A stretch of DNA of 64,000 nucleotides from Cryptomeria japonica. Lineage: Eukaryota > Streptophyta > Pinopsida > Cupressales > Cupressaceae. Position 1 is the stretch's first letter. The number at the start of each line of letters is the position of its first letter. Shown here one piece after another: positions 34,577 through 44,188 of this stretch. The notes beneath the pieces were generated by a model. It was not told the origin of the DNA and searched no databases. It saw nothing but the letters and a program-made list of their open reading frames with translations. The position numbers and the translations under genes are program-made. The stretch is taken from contig NC_081408.1 in the NCBI RefSeq assembly GCF_030272615.1, positions 610,211,673-610,275,672 on the forward strand, in the 5' to 3' direction.

Positions 34577-35262
34577 AGCCGAAGACCCCGAGGAGAAGAG
34601 AGTCCAAAAACGAAGAGGAAGGTAGCCAAGGTGCAACGGACGCTAAGGGTGGACGTGTAGAGGACTCATACGGCCCGTGAGTACAAGTGAAGCACCAAAA
34701 CGTTGCGAGCAAAACAATACAACCAAGTCCAAGGCATAGGGTACATACAGACTAACAAAGATGGTGACTCCCCCAACGAGTCCAAATGTCAACAGGCAGA
34801 AACTCCCAAAGTTTATGGGAAATGAATCAGAGGATCTGGTAAGGCACAGTAAGACATGGGAAACTATCTGGATAGCAGGCGTCTTTTGGATAAAGATAAT
34901 TGGTTGAGAATGTTTCCCGCAACATTACAGGGATAGCCATTGATTGGCTCTCAAAGCTTGATGATGAATCCACAAAATCTTGGGAAGAGCTAAAGAAGGC
35001 ATTCGAGGCGGAGTTTAAACTATTGAGAGATGATAACAAAATTGTGGCTGAAATCTATAACACAAAACAAGGGAAGCATGAGAATGTATGAACTTACAAT
35101 CATAGGCTCAAGGAGTTGGTGGTTAAATTACAGAATTAGCTAGTTTACGAGTTGAAGAAGAGGCGGTTCATTGAGGATTTGATTCCCTCGTATTGCAAGA
35201 AAAAGAAAGTGGCACCCCCCTCATTGTACATTAATGCCTATAATTGGGCAACGGACATTGAG
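34577..35262 (+). pseudogene. Element H gag, core (retrotransposon gag domain)
   Basis: Gag core with PKLPKF-like entry (near 34800), then FPATLQGIAIDWLSKLDD, STKSWEELKKAFEAEF and KLLRDDNKIVAEIYNTKQG, a standard Retrotrans_gag pattern. Element E has the parallel WDELHKAFEIEFRLLRD. Stops include a TAG in ...LQN-stop-LV... which is also present at the same place in element E. The part ends APPSLYINAYNWATDIES exactly where LTR A1 begins. Confidence 0.85.
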
Positions 35263-35865
35263 AGTTGTGATGTTTTCACACATCACCCCATTGCAAATGG
35301 GGACCCCCCACTTTTCGCCTGTCAACTTAGGTGTTTTAGTTTAGTCATCTTTAGCCTAGCAATAGTTGAAGTTTTTAACCTCTTCTTGAGAGTAAGGTTT
35401 GTCTTAGTAGTCCAAATTACAAGTGTTGAGAAACCTTTAATATGTCTTAAGATTGTAAAGTCTTGTCTTTAGTGTGGTCAAGTCCGAAATTCATAAACAA
35501 ATGTTCGAGATGAGGAGTAAAGGTGAAGTTGTAAATCTTGTCAAAATTGCTAAAATTGCTAAAAAGTTGTCAATATTGTGATTGTCAAATGTTGCAAAAT
35601 CTTGTCAAGGTTGTTAATGTTGTCAATTTTGGCAAAGTGTCAAGATGCATAGGGTTTGTCCTTAGGAATGGATTTAAGAGAAAGAATTGTTAAGTTTTCT
35701 AGTAATTCCGTCAAGAATTGCAAGCATGATACCTTACGGTCATTAACTTCAAGTCTATATTGGTGCAAGATCTAGATGGGGAAAAGTATGAAAATTTGAC
35801 TAAATCAAGAGTCAACCCCCTTACACCATGTACATGCACCCAAATGCATGAATTCATGCACAACA

Positions 35866-36945
35866 TTGTGTACATGCACCCCTCAAACCCGCTATCTTTG
35901 TGCCTGCACTACCCCGAATGCGCTTAAGGAGGATCTTTGTGCAGTGAAACCCTCAAGGTGCGTCCAAAGTTGGTGAGGAAATAAAATTTGTCCAAGCCAG
36001 GAATGAACCCTATTGTAGCATGTATAAACCAACCAATCATTTAGTGCAAAAGAACCCCTAATTACCGCTCATGTAGTGCAAGACTAGGGTACAAATGCGT
36101 CATCATACATTTGTGCATTGGTACATTTGGAACCCGCTCAAGTAGAGCACAAAGTAGTGCAGGATAACACCTCAGGTTCGCTCCAAGCAATGTTTGTGCA
36201 ATAGTGCCCCCAAAACCGACCTTATAAAGCAAAATGTGATTATCTAAGTGACACCTCTAGGTGGTCTCCACTAGCATTAGTACAATTCTAGATCTCCTAT
36301 GCACTCATGCTTATGCACATACCCCCTACAACCCGTCCCACTTGCTAAACTTGTACAAACCTTCACTCAAGATCCGACCTCATACATTGTGCAAATCAAC
36401 ATTCAAAAATTGGCTAAGTGTTGCCTTAGGGTGGTTTCAACATGCATTGTGCAGACTCATATCTCAAACACACCCTAGGCAAAGTGCATACACAGCTAGT
36501 AAATGAGCCTGAATTGTGTATACCCAAGGTAAAAATGTGCTCGAGTTTGTGCATACACCAAAATCCCGCCCAAGTTATTCACAAGGTCAGCTTCACACAA
36601 CTTTTGTGCAAGCACCCATATGATTTGCGCCCTACATAGCGCATGTATACCTCTCAATGCCACCTAGCATTGTGCAGCTATCCCCTTCAAAGTCGATCAA
36701 GTTGTGCAAGCACACTTGCAATATGCGCCCAACATGGTATTTGTGTAAACCTACATCTCAACTGCACTCTAGGACAGATCAGTGGATACATATCCCTAAT
36801 TTGTGCCTTGCACTCAATTGTGCAAGCAAAGGTCTTCAATCCGCTCTCCTTTGTGCACACTGCCCCTCCAAACCCGCCCTCATGTTTGTGCATGCATACT
36901 ACCCAAATGCACTTCAGGGTTTTGTGCACTAGGGTGTCTTGAATG
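35866..36945 (+). repeat. TTGTGCA / ACCCGC module array in LTR A1
   Basis: At least a dozen TTGTGCA words, usually followed by GCA/GCACC and, some 15-30 bp on, by C-rich words of the CAAACCCGC type. Spacing is irregular (about 30-110 bp). Examples lie near 35936, 36113, 36551, 36604, 36702, 36829, 36851, 36886 and 36919. No ORF explains the pattern; ORFs here are by-products of stop-poor C-rich modules. Confidence 0.65.
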
Positions 36946-37802
36946 TGCCCAGCAGTCAAAAGATTAAAAAACAGACCTTAAAAGATAAAAAACCAGACCT
37001 AAATCAAATCTAAATCTGTCCTAAAGCATTTCAAAAAACCACTAGATCAGCCCTAAAAATCATTAAATCAGACCTAATCCGCATTAGGTAAATGCAGAGC
37101 AGAGCAAGTAAATATTTTGGTGGGAGATTATGTTTTGGGGAGGGCAATTTGACCTTTATTTATATGTGAAAAGCTGTGAAGACCCCACGTCCACTTTTAC
37201 TATGATTCTCAATGTTTGCCTGGACTATTGATTGTTTGTTTTCTGATTTTTCTGAGTTATATAATTTTTGGGGGTTTCTTGCCATGAAAAGCAATGCACA
37301 TAATAACAAAGGAACTTCTGAAAATTAAAATCTAAATTGAAAATATAGTAATAAGGGCATAAATCATTTATTGTCTCTTATTCGTAATTTTAAAACATCT
37401 ACATTCACATGCATACCCGGTTGATGATCAGATTTCTCCTCAATAATCTCCTGGCAAAAAGCAACTTCAAAATGATTGATATCCTCTAGAATTAATGGAA
37501 CTTCTTCGTGCTTTTGATACTGGAGTTTCCCCCTATTCTGGCCACCTCTCTTCCTGAGTTTCTTTGAATTTTTGGTGGACTCCTTACCCAAAATTGTTCC
37601 CTACATACAATTCGCCACCTACTGCAAATGAAGACTGAGAAAACCCAGCCATACAGCCCTTGTAATAGATGTTAATAATCTGCACAATAGCTGCTCTAAT
37701 TCAGCTCTCCAATCTGAGCATTAAACTTCTTCAAATCTGCCTAAAACCCTTATAAATTTTCACAAATTTAGCACAAATAGAACCTCTAAATGAAGTTCTC
37801 AT

Positions 37803-38016
37803 GTATCAACCACTGACTTACTATAAATAGTATGTAGAACTGAGTCAAACGAAGGCCAAACTGAACCAAACGAAAAGCAATGTTGAACACTTCTGACCTC
37901 CGGAATGTGAATAAGCCTCCTGCACTGCCAACTGGGACCCTCTAACCGTCAGTCTTAGCCTATGATGGCCAATAATAGGCCAATCCATGAACAAGCTAAA
38001 AAGAGGACATTACAAA
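37803..38016 (-). repeat. Type-B LTR fragment (B3), minus strand
   Basis: Read on the minus strand it starts TGTAATGTCCTC at 38016. It has the type-B inverted repeat (TTAGCCTAT 37955-37963, ATAGGCCAA 37975-37983 on plus), then GGTTAGAGGGTC and the ACTATTTATAGTAAGTCAG block seen in 27930-29367. Similarity fades near 37803; the far end was not found. The remainder to 37180 shows no gene. Confidence 0.65.
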
Positions 38017-40510
38017 AGCAATACCCTTAACCCTAGCTGACCTGATGTAAGAAAAAACAATGAAACAACCTTCAAAACATGAATCAAATGCCTTAGGCTG
38101 ACTTGTTCTTGAGCACATTGAATCAGCGCTTGACTTGTCCTTCAATACTCCTCAAATAAGCTCACAAGTTGTCCCTAATGCATTCATAAACCTGCTCAAG
38201 GCAGTTTAAATACTCAAGTTGGCTCATGTGAAAAGAAATTAAATTTCAAATTGAAAAACAATGCCTAGGTTGGCTGGATAAAGACTTGTAATTCAAGAGG
38301 TGAAATATCATATAAAGTTAGGATCAGATTTAGTCCTTCAAACACCAAATCCAGTTTGCAACCAATTAACACCAGCAGACCTGCGAATTCAAGGAGCAAA
38401 CTTCCATCAGATTCTTAGACAATTTCCTTCTACATTGAAAGGAATTTACAAATCAAGCCTCATTTAGTGTGAATTTGTCCCTGATTTGGTCCGAGTCTAA
38501 GCAGACCTCAGTCAACATTTTGAATCAGACCTAATTACAAGCAAGTTTCATCAGCAGAAAATTCATTTACAGATTTGAAAGGGTTGCAGGAAGCATAAAT
38601 TTTGTGGAATATTATTTTCATTTCTGGTGTTTTGATTCAAATTATGTTCTTTTTCAGGTTTGAGGCCAGCAATGAAGTGTATGGAGCGTAAGGATGAAGG
38701 AGAAACAACAAAGACATGTTCCACACATTCAAGACATGGATTTTTTCTACATTCCAAGGCGAGTCAACATCATCACAACTTCACGGAAGACAAATTTAAG
38801 ACATTCAAGAAGGAGGATGCAAGAAGTTTCAAAGGATAGCAAGAGAAATCTAAGCTCGAGACGGAGGGCTAGAAAGGATGAACATTCAAAGATACATGAA
38901 GACTCACCTTTGCAAGATCCACATTTCAATGATGAAATCAAAGAAAAACATCATCACAACTTCAAAGATTCAATCACATTGAGAGGGTAATCAAAGGGAT
39001 GGAACTCATTAAGGAAGGAACACCTCAACAAAGCAAGTGTAAGGATCAGCATAAGGAAGAGATACAATTACAATGATCTTGGATTTCCTTCAGAAATCCA
39101 AGAATCAAGGTCAGTACAACACAGAGGTAATCTCTGTCAAGGACATCATGCGCAAGTAATGAAAGCGAATGGAGGATGTACTTGCAACGACCACACATCA
39201 AGATGATGGTGAAGCATAGACAACACCAAGAGAAGGATCAAACATCATCAAGGAGAGAACTGGTTGAAATTCCCAAACAAGAAGATGAAATTGAACGTGA
39301 TAAAGGATAAAAATAGTTTCAAAAGAGTTAAGGCAAAGTTAGAAACTTGATCACCATGATGATGCAATTTGGAAATATGAATCATCACCTCAAGCAATTG
39401 GAAATGTTGAGTATCAAGAGATATGCATACTGAGGTGGCACTTATTCGTCATCAACTAATCAGGAAATGCCATGTCAACATGTCCAAGTACATTGAACTT
39501 GACTCATCCAGTGAAGGAGCAAGTGACACATGGCACTACATCAAATATTATTCAACGCAACTAACATATTTTCTCATTGGTTCATATCCAAAGGAGAACA
39601 TGTGTTCTAAGCAATGTAATTTTTTCATTGGTCGAAGGAGTTAGTTGTAACTATCCCTAATTAGGGTTTCATCTTGTAATCTCAACCATTGATCTTGAAT
39701 CAATCTTGGCCCTTGAGTTGTAATTGGGATGTCTATATAAGACATTGCCTTCTCATTTGTAAAGGTTAGTAGTTGATGGTTAGCAATTAGCAATAGAGTA
39801 GGAGGAGAAGAAGAGATTGTTGCCAAGAATTTGTTGAAATAAATACTTGGTTTCATTGAAAATATGGTGGATAGTTGTATGAATTTCTACATGTTGCGTG
39901 GTTTCTACTTCTCAAGTTTTAGATGTTGATTAGTTGAATGCAAGGTTTATTGTTGATGAATGGTGAAACCTATATGTTCATACCATTTGGAATTTGTTGA
40001 TTGCAAATTGCAATGTATGGTTAGACTAAACTTATCTAAAATGTTCACTTCAATTGCTTTATGCTCATTGTTCATGGTGTTGGTGTGCGTAAGTGCTATA
40101 AAAATCATTCATTTATTCTTAGGTGATTGCACCATCTTTGTGTAGTTGTTTCCTCATGGCGAAGCAAAGCTTGGTTTGGTTTCATCGAGTTAGCAATCAT
40201 TTCTTACATTGTTAGGTTTCGAGTAGATTTCCTTAACCTTCATCCCTTTCGTCTTTTATTTCTCCAAGAAAGTTAAGTTAGATTCCACATTCCAATTGTA
40301 CTTCAAAACATAAGTCCCTTGTGATTACCAGCATTATCACATCAAATCACTAAGTCTATCAAGAATATAAAGTTGATTGTTCACATTGTAAACCTTGGAG
40401 TTGCCTTATTTGATGACATTTTTTAACACATGAGGTTTCTTTGTTCAAGACAGGATAGAATACTTGGTATTTTACTTTGTGTTTGAGGTGTCCTAAAAAA
40501 TACATCAACA

Positions 40511-41357
40511 GAAGTGAATCCAAAACATCCTCTCGAGGAAAACAAAAGACAAATGATGACGAGAGTACAAAGGATAGCAGTGATGAAGAATCAAAAACTA
40601 TCCAAGCCCTATGGTGAGACATGATGCATATGATGAAGAAATTAAAGGCCGAGAAGGAGAGTTCTAAGGAAAGCAAGGAACTATGGTGCACCAACTATAA
40701 AGTAGGTCACATAAAAACAAATTGTCCAAAGAAGTTGTTATACGACATCTATCAGATACTAAGACATTCAATCAAAGAATGCCCGTAAAATCTAAAGACA
40801 AGAAGTACGCAAGGGGAACAATCAACCCCACCGACTACACCTCCAAAACCACAAAACAATTCTAATTCATCCCCTGGTGAATACCACAACAAGCAAAGAA
40901 ACAATAATCGATATAACAATAACAACAATGGCCCAAGGAGCAAAATACAGTACAACACTAAGGAAGACCGATGGTCTAGTGTTGAAAGTGCAATGAATGG
41001 GGTCACGTTGCCCGAGTATGCCAAAGTGGTCAAAACAATTTGGGAATGTTGTGCAAGTGGTGTGGATTGGGTAATCACAAAGACGCCGACTGCCCAAAAC
41101 AAAAAGGAGCGAATATGTTGGTCATGGAGGATCTGAACAAGGAACTTTTGGTGATCACTAGATTACAGTCAAGGAAGGTAATGTACCCAGATCCTCGTAC
41201 GAATAAGGAAAGACTTCGAGAAGCCAGAGCTCACATGGAATGGGCGATGGCAAATGAGAGAGGAACCTCCAACAAAACCACAAGTACTTCACTAAGGTTA
41301 GAGTCTAAGAAGAAAATAGTACAACAAATGTTGCAGACAACAATATTTGTGAAGGTA
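40511..41357 (+). pseudogene. Element H gag, zinc-knuckle part
   Basis: Continues the gag after LTR A1: DDESTKDSSDEESKTIQAL, then ELWCTNYKVGHIKTNCPKK, a degenerate knuckle in which Cys has become Tyr. The matching piece in element E is WCTECKEEGHTKSTCPKK. Next come NEWGHVARVC and an intact knuckle CKWCGLGNHKDADC at about 41046-41090, then a basic linker (RLREARAHMEWAMANERG). The 158-codon ORF at 41040-41516 is a chimera of this gag with the LINE inserted at 41358. Confidence 0.8.
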
Positions 41358-42984
41358 TGGCCTGTTAATAGGCCTGTCCAGGTTGACCTGGATCCCAAGG
41401 TGAAGTCTTGTGATGAATGGTTGAATCCTGAAATAGGTTGGGTGAAAGTCAACTTCAACGGGGCCTTGAAAGGAAACCCGAGACCCTCAGGAGCAGGGTT
41501 TGTGGCAAGAGACTAAGACGGCAACGTGCTAGCCTACGGTGCTAAAACGTTGAAGGAGGGCATCAATAATGAAGCCGAAATCCAAGCGACACTACTAGCA
41601 ATCAAGATGGCCAATAAAATGTCGGTAGCAAAATTGCATTTAGAAGGCGATTCTCAAATTATTATTAATGCTACAATTAGGGGTGAATATCCTACTTGGA
41701 ATTTAAATAAACTTGTCAAAATTATTATAAATCTTTTAATTTATTTTAAAGAATTCAAAATTTCCCATGTGTTGAGGAACAGAAACAGGGTGGCAAATAG
41801 GTTGTCAAAGTGGGCGGTGTCATTAATGGAGGAACAAGCGGATTTTATTGGGAAGCTTTACGGGGGATCCCAATCAATGACATATGACAGGTTGTATGCT
41901 GCCGAATGCAAAAATAATCATGGGAAGGTGTGTGTGCTTAATGTGATGGGACAAGAGTTCATTTTTAAACTAACATCAAGGCTTTATTTGATGCAAGACC
42001 ATTGTTGGTGGCATAAGGTGGCTTGCAGTGGGTTGGTGGTGAAGTGAGGTAAGATGGAGGCGAACTTCACCCTGGTTACTCCCAAGCAGCAACTTGCTTT
42101 CTTGGGTCGGATTTCAAAGAAGTGACTCCATAGTGTTTTTAAATTTGATGACCCATTGTTTGTACAGATTTTAGATATACTATTTGGGGAAGAATTCAAG
42201 CGACCAGAGCATAGATATCGAACAAATATTGATATTGTTGGTGGCATGGGGGCTGGAGTTGGTAAGTAAGAAGGATGTCCAATGTGTCCTCAAGGAGCAT
42301 GTGAAAGAAGATTGGACGTATGGGTTGAGGCCAATTCTGGAATGGGTACGTCTGGGTGAAGGCCTTTTAGTTGCAAAGGGAGATTGGCTAAAAATTGGCG
42401 ACCACACTCACAGCTCAAACCTTTCATTTGGTGGAGTTTGGCTGGTAATGTGAACAAAAGGAAAGTGAAAGCTTACATTGGATGGGAGGCTCTGAAAGAC
42501 TATCTTCGTGAGCAAAACCTAGAGCGTGAGAATGCTGGTGCAATGAAAGAGTAGAAGGGGAAAGCTCATGCAAAACAGGACCGTGAGGATCATGGTGCGA
42601 CAAAGGAGTGGAAGGGCAGAGTTCGAATAGAGCACAAATTTGAAGATTATTGGGTCAATGGACCCCTTAGGGCAAGCAAAAAGTAGGTTCTTTTGTGGTT
42701 TTTGTGATTTTGAAAGACTGTTTTTTTCTTGGATATCTGTAATTGTGTTGATAGTTGTAAATCTTATATGGGAAGCCAAATGCAGTTACGACTCTATAGT
42801 ATATGTGATGTATATCTATATAGGGGTTTTGTGTGTCGAATAGCATTCTGTGAAAGAAACATTATGATGACCTATCTTGGAAAGGTAGTTAGGGTTTCCA
42901 TAATTATTACTATCTTAAACTTTTAATATCAATGTAAATCAATATTTAAATATTAATAAAATTACTATATTACCGATTAAAAAA
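41358..42984 (+). mobile_element. 5'-truncated plant LINE with RNase H domain
   Basis: Inserted in element H with a long target duplication: aacaatatttgtgaaggta (41339-41357) and aacaatatctgtaaaggta (42985-43003), 19 bp with two differences, plus a short A-rich 3' end. It encodes the C-terminal RNase H of plant L1-type LINEs: GWVKVNFNGALKGNPRPSG (about 41437), an in-frame TAA at 41514-41516, then INNEAEIQATLLAI, HLEGDSQIII and RNRNRVANRLSKW. The first catalytic Asp (usual NFDGA) is Asn and the last (usual ADxLA) is also Asn, so it is inactive. The 3' part (41900-42980) shows no further known domain. Confidence 0.85.
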
Positions 42985-43003
42985 AACAATATCTGTAAAG
43001 GTA

Positions 43004-43880
43004 GTAGACCTTCAAACTATGCCACAATTGAAGTACGATGGGAAGTAATGCAAGCCACAAGAGGAACCAATAATGAAACCACTGCCCGAAGGCAACTAGG
43101 TTGTTGATACCTAAGTCACCAGGTTCAGCCGAATTTCATCCTTGAAGTTCGAAATTCGCCGAACTTCAAAAAAAAAAAAAAAAAAAATTCATTGAAATTT
43201 GCCGAACTTCAAAAAAAAAATTCTTTTTTTAATAAATTTTTGGCCTTCTTTTGTTAATATTTTTTAAACACATCTTCAGTCTGTCGTGAGTCGCGGCCTG
43301 CAGGAGTAGTAGTCGCAAACCCATGATAGTCGCAGCCTACAGGAGAAGTTCGCCTGCAATTTTTGCCTGTCGTTCGTGCCCTAGCATATGTTTGCTATGG
43401 TTTATATTTTATAAATGTCATCTTTTTGTAACGATTTCAAATCTATTTATCAATGTTAAACTATTTAGGCAATTTTATAGATATATTACATATATTTATT
43501 AAAACAATTTAAAAATTACATATGGCGAATTTAATTCGAATTTTATACATTTCGAATTTTTCCCTCATCTAACTTCATTCGAATTTCAAAGTTGTCAAAC
43601 TTCGAATTCGAATTCGAACCTAGTGACTTAGGTTGATACCATGCTATTGAAAGTGAGCATCAAGATAAAGTTGGCCATTGTCGAGATGGAAATAATGGGG
43701 CAAAACTTGATGAACACCATTGTCGATAGAGGCTCAAGAGTCAATGTGCTGCCAAAAGACACTTGGAAATGTCTCGGAAAACCAATCCTTTGGCCATCGA
43801 CATTCCACTTGGTAGGTGTCAACCAACACAATATCAAACCATTGAAAACATTGATGGCATATGGTTACTCTCAAAAGGAA
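43004..43880 (+). pseudogene. Element H protease region, split by a MITE
   Basis: Resumes as VDLQTMPQLKYDGK after the LINE. After the MITE it continues as an aspartic protease: KVSIKIKLAIVEMEIMGQ, then IVDRGSRVNVLPKDTWKCLG, where DRG stands at the catalytic DSG position, and STFHLVGVNQHNIKPLKTLM. It is truncated at 43880 by element D. Confidence 0.75.
43111..43631. mobile_element. 521-bp MITE with hAT-type 8-bp duplication
   Basis: Terminal inverted repeats CTAAGTCACCAGGTTC (43111-43126) and GAACCTAGTGACTTAG (43616-43631) pair at 15 of 16 positions. Perfect duplication GTTGATAC at 43103-43110 and 43632-43639. The 8-bp length fits the hAT superfamily. The interior is AT-rich with a poly-A run at about 43167-43188, CGAACTTC/GAAGTTCG words and no transposase. 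Confidence 0.9.
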
Positions 43881-44188
43881 TGTTCTTAATTTACACATAG
43901 TAAACAGAGTACAAAAATAGAAACATACTAGAGATGATACCAATTAACAACATTGAACACAACACATGGCAGAAAGATTTATGCTTTTATTATCTAGTGT
44001 AAAATGTACACTCATCAATATTTTCCCGTTTCCCAATACAACAAAAGTATATATAATGCCTGGAGGTTGGTTAAGACTACAAACTATAAGCAACTACAAC
44101 CCTCTTGGGAACAACCCAACTACTACCAATTACATTAACAAAAGAAAATATTATTTATTTACTAGCGATAGTTTTGCCGACTACATCA
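43881..44188 (-). repeat. 3' LTR of element D (minus strand)
   Basis: On the minus strand it starts TGATGTAGTCGGC right after a polypurine run (plus-strand cccccc at 44189-44195) and ends AAGAACA. The TATA box TTATATATAC on minus lies at about 44048-44060. It is inserted in the protease of element H after 'aggaa' (43876-43880). The partner 5' LTR was not found. Confidence 0.8.

Larger units (their letters stand above)
35263..40510 (+). repeat. Long LTR A1 (solo-type insertion in element H)
   Basis: Related to LTR A2 (53194-57888) at both ends. The left end has TTGTGATGTTTTCACACATC and a CCCCATTGCAAATGGGG hairpin; the right end has ...AATACATCAACA. A shared promoter/leader block lies at about 39686-39770 with TATA box CTATATAAGAC. 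The middle differs from A2: a repeat array at 35866-36945, A-rich 'cagacct' repeats (36960-37080), and a minus-strand type-B LTR fragment ending at 38016. Gag of element H continues directly at 40511. The duplication is eroded (GAGAG-like on the left, GAAGT on the right). At over 5 kb it is unusually long for an LTR, and an internal-deleted element is possible. Confidence 0.65.
31631..43880 (+). mobile_element. Element H: gypsy relic carrying five nested insertions
   Basis: Plus-strand LTR element with 5' LTR, primer-site-like sequence, gag and protease. Its coding can be followed across solo LTR C (32874-34571), LTR A1 (35263-40510), a LINE (41358-42984) and a MITE (43111-43631), and it is cut at 43881 by element D. 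Gag pieces on either side of each insert fit end to end when compared with gag of element E (63434-62751, minus). RT and integrase, if ever present, are not seen before the D boundary. The 3' end is not identified. Confidence 0.8.

Noticed and set aside
36261-36959. Several ORFs of 65-99 codons in both strands of LTR A1
   Set aside because: By-products of the C-rich module array; no domain or consistent frame.
41040-41516. Single 158-codon gag-RNase H fusion protein
   Set aside because: A 19-bp target duplication at its middle shows it is a chance frame across a LINE insertion.
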